From contig SWDT01000068.1 in NCBI GenBank assembly GCA_009193035.1, positions 1 through 64,000 of the forward strand: DNA of 64,000 bases, in the 5' to 3' direction. This DNA comes from Halicephalobus mephisto. Its lineage: Eukaryota > Nematoda > Chromadorea > Rhabditida > Panagrolaimidae. The notes beneath the pieces were generated by a model. That model saw only the letters and a program-made list of their open reading frames with translations, searched no databases and was not told where the DNA came from. A program made the translations under genes and the position numbers. Shown one piece after another: positions 33,103-45,400 of this stretch. Position 1 is the first letter of the stretch. Each line of letters begins with the position of its first letter.

Positions 33103-33690
33103 AATGAAAAAATGGAAGAAATTGAGATGACGAATAGGGATGCGACGCATGTTGCGGCCAAGAGAAATGAAAGAGTTTTCGTTTCTCTCGTTCCCCGTCA
33201 GCTCGTGCTCCAGATTGATTTACCTGGTCCTCAAACAATCGACAAGAATTTTACTGGTTTTGTGCGTGGATTGTGGTTTTTTTCTGGTAGAATTTTAGAC
33301 TTTTTTGAATTAAATAAAAAAGGAATAATTGTTTAGTTTCGTCATCGTTTTGGAGGTGTTTGGCAACTACGCAGTTGAACTGTCCGAAAAAAGTGGGTTT
33401 TTTTGGATTTTTGGTTTATTATCGTTTAAAAAGTTTTTAAAAGAAGTTTTATGTATTTTTAAATTTAGAATTCATGTGACATTGAACAAGAAGAGGAAAA
33501 TAGGAGTTTTGATATATGAAGTATGAGTAAAAGTACTTTTTTGAAGCGCTTGAGTGATGTTTTTTCTTGGAGATTTTTGAGCTTTTAAAATTGGTTTTTT
33601 ATATAGTAATTATTGATTTTTAGGATGGCGAACGTCGTGGAGATGACGATTGAGAAAATTGACGAAGTTAAATCGAAACTTGGAAGGTTG
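33103..33690 (+). other. Probable exons of an unidentified gene between TIMM23 and AP-1 gamma
   Basis: Several pieces look like exons. One open stretch from ATG 33112 (MEEIEMTNRDATHVAAKRNE...LVLQIDLPGPQTIDKNF) ends at a GTTTTG donor. A second, after a TTTAG acceptor at 33335, is open in two frames. A third begins at ~33471. A fourth starts at 33624 (ATG, MANVVEMTIEKIDEVKSKLG). They do not join in one convincing frame and no family was recognised. By position it could be another operon member, or an untranslated/alternative 5' exon set of the adaptin gene. Confidence 0.35.
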
Positions 33691-33815
33691 GTTTTTTTGA
33701 TATATGAAAATCGGATTTTATTGATGGAATAACCAAAAACGTTGTCTTGCGACTCTAATTTTCGAAATTGATCAGTTTTTCGTTTGCGCGGAAACGAGAT
33801 AAGGTTTTCTGAATT

Positions 33816-36800
33816 ATGCTGCTGGCAGCCACGATTCATGCGGACGTTAAAAAAGGCAATGTTTCGAATGCCGATGGGGTTGATTTGTCTGGTTCTAGAA
33901 CCTTGGGAGCTTCAATGCGACTACGGGATCTTATTCGGCAAGTAAGAGCGGCCAGAACTGCAGCAGAAGAACGAGCCGTTATTGAACGAGAATCGGCCAA
34001 TATTCGAGAATCATTCCGCGACGAAGACAACAAATATAAGTGCAGAAACATGGCAAAATTGCTTTATATCCACATGCTCGGATATCCGGCTCATTTCGGA
34101 CAGGTTTGTGGAGGGTTTTAAGTCATATTAATATATTAAATTCTCCAGATGGAATGCATGAAGCTCGTCGGAACGAAGGACAAGAAATTCACCGACATCA
34201 GGATAGGATACCTCGGGGCAATGTTGTTGCTTGATGAGCGATCGGAAGTCCACCTACTCGTGACGAACTGTCTCAAAGGGTAAGCATTCTTATCGGAAAA
34301 ATCACTTTATTGTTCATATATGAAAAAATTACTTCTTTACCACTCATATGGAAAATCTTTTTTTAATATTCATATATGGGGGATTTTTATTATTCATATT
34401 GAAGAGTCGTTTTTATTCATGTTTTAGTCATTTGGCGGAATCTGATCAGTTCGTCGCTGGTTTGGCTCTCTGTACACTGGGCTCGATTTGCTCCAACGAC
34501 ATGTGCAATGATCTGGTCTCTGAGGTGGAAAGACTCCTCAACACGTCCAATAATGCCTACATCAAGAAAAAAGCAGCTTTATGTGCTTTCCGGATAATCA
34601 GAAGATGTCCCGATTTAATTGAACGTTTTCTGCCTTCTGCTCAGAGGATTTTGAACGAGAAGAATCATGGAGTTTTGATTTCTGGAATCACATTGGTGAC
34701 GGAAATGTGTCGAATGAGTAATGATGTGAGAACTTACTTCAAAAACAAGATGGTTCCACAGCTGGTCAGAATCCTGAAGAATCTGATTTCCAATGGATAT
34801 TCTCCTGAACACGACGTCAGCGGAATCAGTGATCCGTTTTTGCAAGTTAAGATTTTAAAACTACTAAGATTCCTAGGAAGAGACGATGCCAAGGCTTCAG
34901 AAGACATGAATGACATTTTAGCCCAAGTTGCTACTAATACCGAAACCTCGAAAAACGTCGGAAATGCTATTCTTTATGAAACTGTCTTGACAATAATGGA
35001 AATCAAATCAGAAAGTGGCCTAAGAGTCCTCGCAGTCAATATTCTTGGTAGATTCCTTCTGAATCCGGACAAAAACATCAGATACGTGGCTTTGAACACT
35101 TTACTAAGGACAGTAAACGTCGATTTTAACGCGGTCCAACGTCACAGAGCTACAGTTGTGGAATGTCTGAAGGATCCGGATATTTCAATCAGAAGAAGAG
35201 CAATGGAATTATGTTTTGCATTAATGAACAAATCAAACATAGTAGCTATGACGAAGGAAATTCTTATTTTTTTGGAAACAGCAGATCCGGAATTTAAATC
35301 AGAATGTTCGTCGAAAATGTACATTGCAACGGAAAGATTTAGTCCTGATCCTAAATGGCATCTTGAATCAATGATTAATGTCCTAAGATTAGCAGGTAAT
35401 CATGTACCTGAAGAAGTTGTAAGTTGTATGATTCAACATATATCGGCAACTGCGGAATTGAGAATTTTGGCTGTTTCACAATTGTTTGAAGCAATTATGG
35501 AAAATGATTGTACAAATGCTCAACCACTTTTACAAGTGGCGTTTTGGTGTATTGGGGAATTTGGAGAAGTATTTCAAGGTTCTGGACAAGTCATTCAAGG
35601 ACAACAAGTAAGTGTTTTTTGTTTTATTAAGAAAATTAGAAATGTGTGATTTTAAAGAATTGGTTTAATGTGGATTTTGAAAGTTTTTTTGGAATTAAAA
35701 TAATCTAAAATTTTAATTTTAAATGATGATGATTATTTTTTTAGTAAGTTTCATTAGAGAAATTGGAAATTAATAGTTTTGGAAAATTATTTTAATGCAG
35801 ATTTTTGAAATTTAAATAATCTAAAATTTTAATTTTAAATGATAGTGATTATTTTGTAATTTGTCGTATTAGGAAAATCAGAAATTTAATTGTTTTAAAA
35901 TCATGAATTTTTAAAAATGGTCTCAATGCGGATTTTTGGAATCTAAAGTGACCTAAAATTTTAGTTTTGCGCTATATTGTAACTTCTTGGAGTTATATTT
36001 TCCCTAAATTGATCTAGAAACTAATGGATTTGGTTGTGCAAAGTATAGTTTTTTATCTACTTTCGAGGACGGAAAATTATATATGAAAGTATTGATATAG
36101 ATTTGAAAAATCACAACCAATGCTAAGATAACTTGCTGAAACAGTGGTTTTAATTTTTGATATAAAATATTTTTTCAGATTAATGAATCGAGGGCGATTG
36201 ACATCTTTGAGAAAATTTTAACTGGGTCTGTGCTGACCGTTGCGACGAAGGAATTTGCTCTTACAGCTCTAGCTAAACTTGCGGATCGTTTGGAAACTCA
36301 GACTGAGAAGATTTATGGTCTTGTTAGACAATACAGTGCTCATATGAATCTTGAACTTCAACAAAGATCAGTAGAATTTGGAGTTATTTTAGCAAGAACG
36401 ACTTTGAAACATGGATTATTGGAAAGAATGCCTATTATTACACATAATTCATTAAATGCAGCTGCTGCTCCTATTTCGGAAGAGGAAAATTTACTCGGAG
36501 ATGTTGTTGAACAAAATTCGGGATCTACAGTAGAACAGAAAGAAGTTGATTTACTTGATGGATTGTTTAGTGGAAATAGTAGTCAAAAAAATAATGCAAA
36601 TGGACAAACAAATACTACGGATGATATATTGGGATTGTTTGGTGGTGATTCTGCACAAGGTTCTGTTCAAACTCAATCAAATAATGGAATAGGTGGTTTA
36701 GAAGATTTGTTAGGTGGATTAGGTCTTGGATCAACTTCTACAGTATCACAAACACAAGTAAATAAACCTACTTCTGAACCACAGAAATCACAAGATGATA

Positions 36801-37291
36801 TTTTTTCGCAATTTTTTGGAGTTCAACAAGATGGAAAAAGAGGAGTTATTGCTGTTAATGAAAAAGGTATTGAAATTCAATTATTTGTGGATTCTCCGTT
36901 GTCGTCAGGAATGGCTGTTGTGAAACTTATTTGCAGTAATAATAATCCTGCACCTGTGGAAAATTTCGTTTTACAAGCAGCAGTAACTAAGGTAAGGGAT
37001 TTGGGGATTTTTATAACTGGAAAAGTTTTAATTTTTAAGTAGTTTTTAAATTTTAAATTTTTTAAATTTTGGATTTTTGATTATTGGGAGTTTTAGGCTT
37101 ATCAAATAGAACTTCAACCTGCGTCATCGAATAAAATGGAACCGTTTGGAGGATCAAATATTACTCAAGTAGCGCATATTAGGAAAGCAGCAGGAAATCA
37201 AGCTCTAAGAATGAGATTGAAGATTAGCTACAATATTCAGGGAAATCAACAAACAATGCAACATGATGTAAGTGATTTTCCAGGACTTTAA
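33816..37291 (+). CDS. apg-1: AP-1 complex gamma-adaptin
   Basis: Exons 33816-34103, 34149-34279, 34428-35607, 36179-36991, 37097-37291; 868 residues. Trunk: [94 protein letters not shown] and the near-invariant run [20 protein letters not shown]. The hinge (~600-720) is polar with LLGDVV, LLDGLF and DLLGGLG that may bind clathrin or accessory proteins. The C-terminal ear has [35 protein letters not shown] and ends VSDFPGL. AP-1 sorts cargo between trans-Golgi and endosomes. An N-terminal extension of ~33 residues precedes the usual start and may be partly artefactual; the true first exon could differ. Confidence 0.93.
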
Positions 37292-40200
37292 CGAAGTATG
37301 GGATACAGGCGAAGCATGTGATATCGATTAAGTTATTTTTATTTTTGACAGTACCTAGTAAGAAGTATGATTTTTAACAAGGTTGTTTTAAAGTAATGGT
37401 TGTGATCCGTCCTTTTTAAATGTATTATTTGTGTGATTATTTAATTATAAAAGTTTTGGAATTTTTTAAGAGGATGATAGGGGATTATTGTGAAAAAGGA
37501 AGTTGTTAGAAGATTGTTCAGAAGAGAATTTTCGAGAAATTTTGAAGTTTGGAAATTTTTAAATTTAAATTTTCAAAGTTTTAGATTTATGAAATTTTAA
37601 AAAGTTGGTAATTCTGAAAATTTTTGCATTTTCAGAATTTTCTATAGGATTCTGGAAGATTTTAAGGATTGTGGGATTTTAGGGATTGCAGAAAGTTCTA
37701 TGATTCTTCGAGGATTCAGAAATTCGTATTGGATTCTGAAAAATTCGAAATATTTGTTGAATTTTCAGAAGATTTGAAAGTTTTTGAATTTTTCAATGTC
37801 TTCAGAAGTTTCTAAAAATTTTTAAATATTTTAGGAACTTCTGTGAGATTCTTCGAGGATTCAGAAATTTGCATTGGATTCTGAAAAATTTCAGAAGTCT
37901 TCATAAAATTTTCAATTTCGGAGATTTTTACAGAATTTTCAAGATTTTTTGGAGGATTTAAAAAAATTTTTTATTAAATTTTGAAAAGTTTAGAAATTTT
38001 TATTTTTGATATTTTCAGAAATTTTCAGAATTCTTTGAAAAATCCAGAAATTTTCACTAGAATTTAGAAGTCTCCAGGAGTTTCAACTAGATTCTAGAAG
38101 ATTCTGAAAGCTTGAAATTCTAAATAAAAATTGAATTCAAATATTTTGTTAAAAATAAATTTCAAAATTGGCTTCCTCTCGCCGCGAATGTTACTTAGTA
38201 TGTGTTTTTTTGATTTTGTTGTTGTTACTGCTGTGACTTTCTGTATGACGAGTAGAGAAAGACGTACTTGAGTCTTTATGGAACGACAAATCACAATCCT
38301 TCATAGATATAGTAAAACAATAATGTGAATCCTGTGGAATTACGGTAATCGTGCTGAGATGACCTAATCAGGAATGTTCATATGTTTTCTGAAATCACGT
38401 CTAATTGAGTAGAATCAACACGCAAGAGCTCCTGATTACGATTTTTAGATTATCTGATTCTATCCGAGTTCAATCGATGACAGGATTGCAATCGAACAAA
38501 AGATTGATTGTAACTAAGTATCATCAGCGTGTTTGGACTTTGTTTATTTCCGGTTAAAAAAATATCAGTACATTGATTACACTCAATTGTAGTTAATTAC
38601 ACTTAATTATATTCAATTGTAGTCAATCTTTTGTTAAATTGTAATTCTGCCATCGATTGGACTCAATTAAAATCAAATAATGTGCAAACCGTAATCAGAA
38701 ATTTTAAATGTTGATTTCATTCAGTTAAGCTTGATTTCAGAAAAACTGTGCTTTCTCAGATCTTAACAGCTCCTTTGGCTCTGATTTCATTCATTTTCTG
38801 CTATTTTGGAATTCGAAAACGATGAATAAAAACGTTTTAAAATATCCGGATTCGATCCGCAGAAATATCTGGTTCCAAATTCGAAGAAAAAACAAAAATT
38901 AAATTTGCGATTTTCTAAAAAAAATTTGAAATTTTTTTCGAAATAATTTTATTGAAAAAATTTTAAAATTTTGATTAATTTTATAAAAAAAAGTAAAATT
39001 TTTTCGAATATTTTTATAAAAATTTTATTGATTAATTTTATTTTTAAAAAAAGTTAAATTTTTTCGATTATTTTTATAAAAATTTTTTAAATTAAATTTA
39101 TTTAAAAAAGTTAAATTTTTTCGAATAATTTTATAAAAATTTTATTGATTAAATTTATTTTTAAAAAAAGTTAAATTTTTTCGATTAATTCTATGAAAAA
39201 ATTAAAAATTTTTCCAAATACAATTTCACGAGAAAATATTTTTTTAAATAACATAATTCAAAAATAACTTAATTCGGCGTTTGGTTTTTGGATTACTGTA
39301 GATCTAAAAATATTATTTTTGGAAGTTTTTAGAAATTGAATTTTTTTAAAATAAACTGACTAGTTTTGGAAGAACGTAAAAAAGGAAAAACGGGCTTGTC
39401 CAGACAAAACAGAAATGGAAAAATGGACGTGCTTCGAGCCCTTCCCGAAAGCTGCTTTTCAAAAATCGATTTTGTTTAAATTTCTCCTGGCCGAAAATAT
39501 CGATATTTTATTTCTTCATGACTCAGATTCTTAAAGAAATTATTTTCAACATAATCCTCAGACTTTGACCCGGAAATCCGTTATTTTTTATATTTTTTCT
39601 AATTTTTAAAAAAGTTTAAAAATTTTTTTTTATTTTTTAAAAAAATTACTTCTTATTTTTTTAAAAATTATTTTTAATTAAAAAAAATTTTTTGTCGTAC
39701 TTTTTAAAAAATTTTTTTCCTTATTTTTTAAAAATTATTTTTAATTTTTTTTAAAATTTTTTTCTTATTTTTTTTAAAAACTGTTTTTAATTTTTTTAAT
39801 TTTAAAATTTTTTCTTATTTTTTAAAATTTTTTTACTTTTTTAAATGTCATGTGGTTTTAGAACTTTTCAGGTACTTGTGCACTTTGAAACTTAATTGCT
39901 TTTTGTTTTTTATAAAAATACATAAATCTAACGACTTTAGAGTATATTACTTCTTTTTTTAAAATTTTTTATATATAAAATAAAAAATAAAACTTTTTAT
40001 TTAACAAAATCGATTTTTCTTTAATATTAATTTTTTTTATAAACTTTGAAAAAAATAAAAATTTTATTTAGAAAAATAAATTTTAAAATTTTTTATTTAT
40101 AAACTTTAAAAAAATAAATTTTATAAATTTAAAAATTTAATTTTTTTAAATTTTTTTTTGAAAAATCGATTTTTAATTTTTTCATATATAAACAAAAAAA

Positions 40201-40499
40201 ATTTAATTCTTTTTTTTATTTTTTAAAATTGTTTGATGAAAAATTTCTTATTTCATAAAAAATTGATTTTTTTATTTTTATTTTTTTCTTTCACTACGTC
40301 AGATAATTCTATCAAGATTTTTCGAATTGATTTGTTCTTGTTTTCTTTGAATTATTTTTTACTGATACAAAACCCGGAAAATTTGGTTTATTCGATTTAA
40401 AAACAGGAAAAATTCCTGATTTACATGTTTTTTTAAATTTCTTTGATTCTGACGGGATATAAATGGATTTCCTGTATCCAAGATTTTTATTCATATTCT

Positions 40500-40960
40500 A
40501 AAATTTTCTCAATATATGAAAAAAATTTTTTAATATATGAAACGAAATTTCTGATTGATGAAAAGTATTTTCTGATGTATGAAAATCATTTTTGATATGT
40601 GAAAAACATTTTACTCAGGTGCTAAATCTTGTTTTAATATATAGAAAATGATTTTCGATATATGGAGAATTTTTTATTTAAATATTAAATCATTTTCGAT
40701 ATATGAAAAATGATTTTCGATATATGAAAAATGATTTTTGATATATGAAAATGATTTTTGATATATGAAAATGATTTTCAATATATGAAAATGATTTTTG
40801 ATATATGAAAATGATTTTTGATATATGAAAAATGATTTTCGATATATGAAAATGATTTTTGATATATGAAAATTATTTTTGATATATGAAAAACTTTTAT
40901 TTGTGTACTAAGATGTATTTCAATATGTGAAAAATAGTTTTTCGTACGTAAATAGTATTT
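40500..40960. repeat. ~20-bp satellite, GATATATGAAAATGATTTTT
   Basis: More than a dozen near-exact units in tandem, densest at 40690-40900. Adenine-run length varies by one or two. The same core GATATATGAA occurs singly in many introns of the window. Confidence 0.92.
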
Positions 40961-41179
40961 ATTGTAAAATTTGATGATTTGTGCTTTGTGTTGGATTGGA
41001 CTCTGTTGACTTAATTCCTTGTTCGACAGCCTTGTCTGTCTTATGAAACTAGTCTAGTTGAACTACTTCGCAACTGTAAAACAAATATACACGAATATTC
41101 AAGATTTCCCTACATACTATAACTTTTACGTTCAAAATAACTAAGTCAATTTTTCAAACTAATTTTTTTTAATTTAGAA

Positions 41180-41530
41180 ATTTCTGATATATGAATTTAT
41201 TTAAAAAATTAATATATGATTTATAAAGAAGTTTTGATATATGAATTTTAACAGAATTTCCGATATATCGATTTTCTTTAAAAACTTTCATATATGAATT
41301 TTTAAAATTTTCGATATATGGATTTTTAGGGACTTTTGATATATGAATTTTTAAAATTTTGATATATAGATTTTCTAAATTTTCGATATATGAATTTTTT
41401 AAATTTTGATATATGAATTTTTTAAATTTTTGATATATGAATTTTTTAAATTTTTGATATATGAAATTTAAAAGAACTTTTATACGTGGATTTTAAAAAA
41501 CCTTTGATATGTGGATTTTTGATGTATTGA
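41180..41530. repeat. ~20-bp satellite, GATATATGAATTTTTTAAAT
   Basis: About twelve units sharing the GATATATGAA core with the array at 40500-40960, but with a T-rich spacer. Likely a sister array. Confidence 0.88.
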
Positions 41531-41829
41531 GGTCAAACTCATAAGAAATGGATTTTTTGCATAAGAATGTTTAAGAATTGAGATATTGCGAAACCCATTT
41601 CTCAAACGAATTTGACCTCAATTTGAAATTATATATTGAACCTTCTCCGCGACCACGAAAAGAACAAATTGCGGATTTGAAAAGTCAATGTGATCCTCCG
41701 TGAGTGAACCTTTTTGTTTTTCGTGTTTGTTTTCTTCTTATTGACCGGCGAAAACGAGAATAAACCGATAGTTGGCTTTGGACGAAACCCATCGACTTGC
41801 GGTTGAGAGCCTTTATTTGTATAGAAAAT

Positions 41830-42115
41830 ACTGGATAGTGACTCATTGTTTCCCTCATATATAGCTTTTTAATTTATTTTATATTAGAAAATACTGGATA
41901 GTGACTGATTATTCATTTTCATATATCACTTTTTAATTTGTTTTACTTTTAAAAATATTGAATAGTGACTTATAGTTTATTTTCATATATCACTTTTTAA
42001 TTTATTTTACATTAGAAAATACTAGATAGTGATTGATTATTCATTTTCATATATCACTTTTTAATTTATTTTACATTAGAAAATACTGGATAGTGACTGA
42101 TAAAAACGACTAATT
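41830..42115. repeat. ~62-bp tandem repeats carrying GGATAGTGACT in one orientation
   Basis: Five units of AAAATACTGGATAGTGACTG followed by ATTATTCATTTTCATATATC and a CTTTTTAATTTATTTT tail. Here the 11-mer is not paired with its reverse complement, unlike the ladders. Confidence 0.85.
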
Positions 42116-42154
42116 ATTATATTTAGTGACTATTCTTGATGATTTATCTAAAAG

Positions 42155-42310
42155 TGAAGAATTGGATAGTGACTGAAATGATAATTCCTCAGTGAACTCA
42201 GTCACTATCTAACTTTGTACTTCCAATACGAATAGTCAGGATAGTGACTGATAATAACCATAAACCGTCGAATCCAGTCACTATCCCGACAAATTCTTAA
42301 ACGTGGATAG
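42155..42310. repeat. GATAGTGACT hairpin ladder A (upstream of GBA2)
   Basis: Two full units and a half unit: GGATAGTGACT, a 25-nt loop, AGTCACTATCT; a 27-nt linker; GGATAGTGACT, a 26-nt loop, AGTCACTATCC; then GGATAGTGATT. It ends about 165 bp before the GBA2 start codon. Confidence 0.88.
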
Positions 42311-42474
42311 TGATTTTCGAACAGATAGACTGCCTACTCTAATCTCTATTCTAATTTTGTCTGATTTCATTTTGACCGCATTTCCATTTTTTTTGTTAAT
42401 TCTGATTATGATTGCAAATCCCAAAATTCTTGTTTTTTTCGCGTTTTTATTTTTCTGGTTTTTATTGCATCAAA

Positions 42475-45400
42475 ATGGTTTGTTGTAAATCTCGCGGTTA
42501 TTCTGATTCTCTAAGATGTCTCGAAATCGGATATTGCAGAAGGTGGAAGAAAAACATGGTCGCTGATTCCATCAACGATTCTGAACTTCGGCCTTCGTCT
42601 GCTAATTCTAATTCTAATTCTAACATCAGGAAGAAGTCCAAACGCAGACCGGTCAAGAACGTAGAGCCAAGTCTAGAAGATCTCGGAGGGAAATACGGAT
42701 GGATAGCCAGAGGCGATAGAAGACCAGAAGAAAAACGAGTCCCATTTACGAAGCCTACAATAAAACAGGTAAATTTTTGATATATAATTTCGAAATTTCT
42801 CGTCGAATTCTACCTAAAAAAAATTATTTCTTTAAAATTAGAAATTAAATGAAATAGGAAAATTTTCGTTTTGAAGCAATTTTTTAAATTTAAGTAAAAT
42901 AGGTAAATTTTTGATATATAATTTCGAAATTTCTCATCGAATTCTACCTAAAAAAGAAAAAATTATTATAAAAATTATTTCTTTAAAAAGTTATTTTTAT
43001 TTTAAAAATTGAAATAGGAGATTTTTTGTTTCGAGACCGTTGACTTTTTAAATTTAAATAGCTAAAGTTTTTGATATATCATTTCGGAAGTTCTCATTGA
43101 CCTCTATCTGAAAAAGAAAAAATAATTGTAAAAAATGCTTTTTTTAAAAAGTTATTTTTATTTTAAAAATTGAAATTAAAAAAATAGGGGAATTTTCGTT
43201 TTGAAACCTTTGATTTTTCAGATTTACAACGCGCTTCCTTTCATTTGGCGTTATTCGTTTTTCTGGTTGAAGAATTTCCGTCAACGTGAAAAACTTTTCA
43301 TAAACACTTTCCAACCTCTCAAACATCGTCCGTATTATGGAGTACCTTGTGGTGGAATCGGAGCCGGATCCATCGGACGGGATTTCCGAGGAGCTTTTTG
43401 CAAGTTTTCCCTCAGACCCGGATTCGTCGAACAACGAACAGATCCCGTCAAAGCCGATCAGTTTATCCTCAATGTATCTCAAGAAGGAAAAACCATCAAG
43501 CAAGTCGTATTAAGTTCGGCTTTTCATCAAGGGGAATCTCCGTTGTCTTCTTGGGATTTTTCCTTTCCTTCTGAAAACATTGCCTACAGGTTTGTTTTTG
43601 AATTTCCATGTATCAGATTTAATAATTATTTAATTCTGATATATCAACTTTGAAAATCTTGGAGTTTTCATATATCAATTTTAATATTTTCCAGTTTTCT
43701 TATATCAATTTTAGAAATCTTGGAATTTTCATATATCAATTTTAATATTTTCGAGTTTTCATATATCAATTTTAGAAATCTTCAAAGTTGCATGTATTAA
43801 ATTTGGAAATTTTAAAACTTTTATATAAAAATTTTGATTTTCATCGATTTTAGAGGCTTGTATCCACGCTCCTGGACGAGATATGACCTACCTGAGCTGA
43901 AACTAAGCATCGTTGTGAAACAGATAACTCCGATAATCCCGCACGATTACAAGGACTCTTCTCTTCCTGTTAGTGTTTTTATTTTCGACGTCAAAAACGA
44001 ATCTGATGAAATCTACGATGTTTCTGTTACTTTTACTTTCCGGAACGGGACCGGAAAAAGGAAACCTGCGGACGACGGTAGCTGTGTGGTTTCTGAATTT
44101 GAAAAAAACGAAATTCGAGGAGCTTTGTTGGATCACGTTATCGACCAGATGAAGTGTATCTACAGTATCAGCGGGAAAGAATCGGGTACTGTCAAGGCTT
44201 CTGTATGCACTGGTTTCGATCCCAACGGCAATGGAAAAATTTTCTGGAATGCCTTGAGCGATAACGCTGGACGTGTCGAAGGAAAACTCGAAAATTGCTC
44301 AAATGCCGTTGCTGTCAGTTTATCTTCCAAAATTCTCCCTAAGAAAACGGAAAAAATGGAATTTTCTTTGGTATGGCATATGCCGACAGTATTTTTTGGA
44401 ACCAGAAAACGTCCATTGAAAAGGTCAGTTTTCTATGATTAATTTTACGAAAATGAACTTTCAAAATACGAAGTTGAAATTTTAATTTTTCATACTGAGA
44501 TGATATTTGCAAATTTTTCTGTTTTTAAAAATTATATTTTGTTTGAATTGATAATTTAAATTTAATTTTTTGAATCAAAATAACCTTCAAGTAACGTTCG
44601 AAAATGAAAAATTTAAATTTTTATTTTTAATTTTATAAAATCGACAATAGAATTATTTTACGAAAATTAACTTTCAAAATACGAAATTGAAATTTGGATT
44701 TTTCTGTTTTTAAAAATTATATTTTGTTTGAATTGATAATTTTAATTTAAATTTAATTTTTTGAATCAAAATAACCTTCAAGTAACGTTCGAAAACGAAA
44801 ACTTCAAATTTTTATCAATTTAGATAAGTTAAAAATTTTGTGCTCTGTTTTATAAAAATTATCAAAATTCGAAGTTGAAATTTGGATTTTTCGTTCTAAG
44901 ACAACATTTGTTAATTTTTCTGTTTCGAAAAGTTGTAATTTGTCCTACCTAAATGGTCGAATTAAAACTACTTTGAAAAAATGTTTTAACACGAAAATGT
45001 TAAATCTGAAATTTTACTATTATTGCAGATAAAATGAAACAATTTTTTGAAAAAGAAAAAATTTGCAAATTTTGTCTTAACGAAGAAACTTTCGATTTTA
45101 AAGTTTGATCCTTAACTTGGACGAAGCCGGAAGGTGTTTTGTGGCGTAGTGGTCTGATTTCTGGTTTGAGAAAAACGTGACTCAGTTCGATTCACGCACG
45201 GTTGTGTACCGAGAACTCGATTCTTGACGGGATTCTTGGAAAGAACTGTGCTAGAGCAATCCATGTTCTCTGTATCCTGTTCGTCGATTCTCAAGGCGGC
45301 AGAGTGTACAAAATGTGGAACAAATTAATAGTTGTAAAATATTGAATTTGACTAGTTTTGAGATTTCTTTTATACCAGTTTTTTTGGTCATTGGACTGAT

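Larger units (their letters stand above)
37292..42474. other. 5.2-kb intergenic region made mostly of repeats
   Basis: No gene recognised. Parts: 37450-38110, iterated words such as GATTCTTCGAGGATTCAGAA and TTCTGAAAAATT; 38150-38870, more complex sequence without ORF or RNA signature; 38890-40290, A/T homopolymer-like low complexity (TTTTTAAAAAAGTTAAATTTTTTCGA); 40490-41530, GATATATGAA satellites; 41640-41830, GC-richer DNA that may hold the GBA2 promoter; 41830-42310, GATAGTGACT repeats. Two higher-complexity islands (38160-38550, 41640-41830) are the only candidates for regulatory DNA. Confidence 0.6.
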
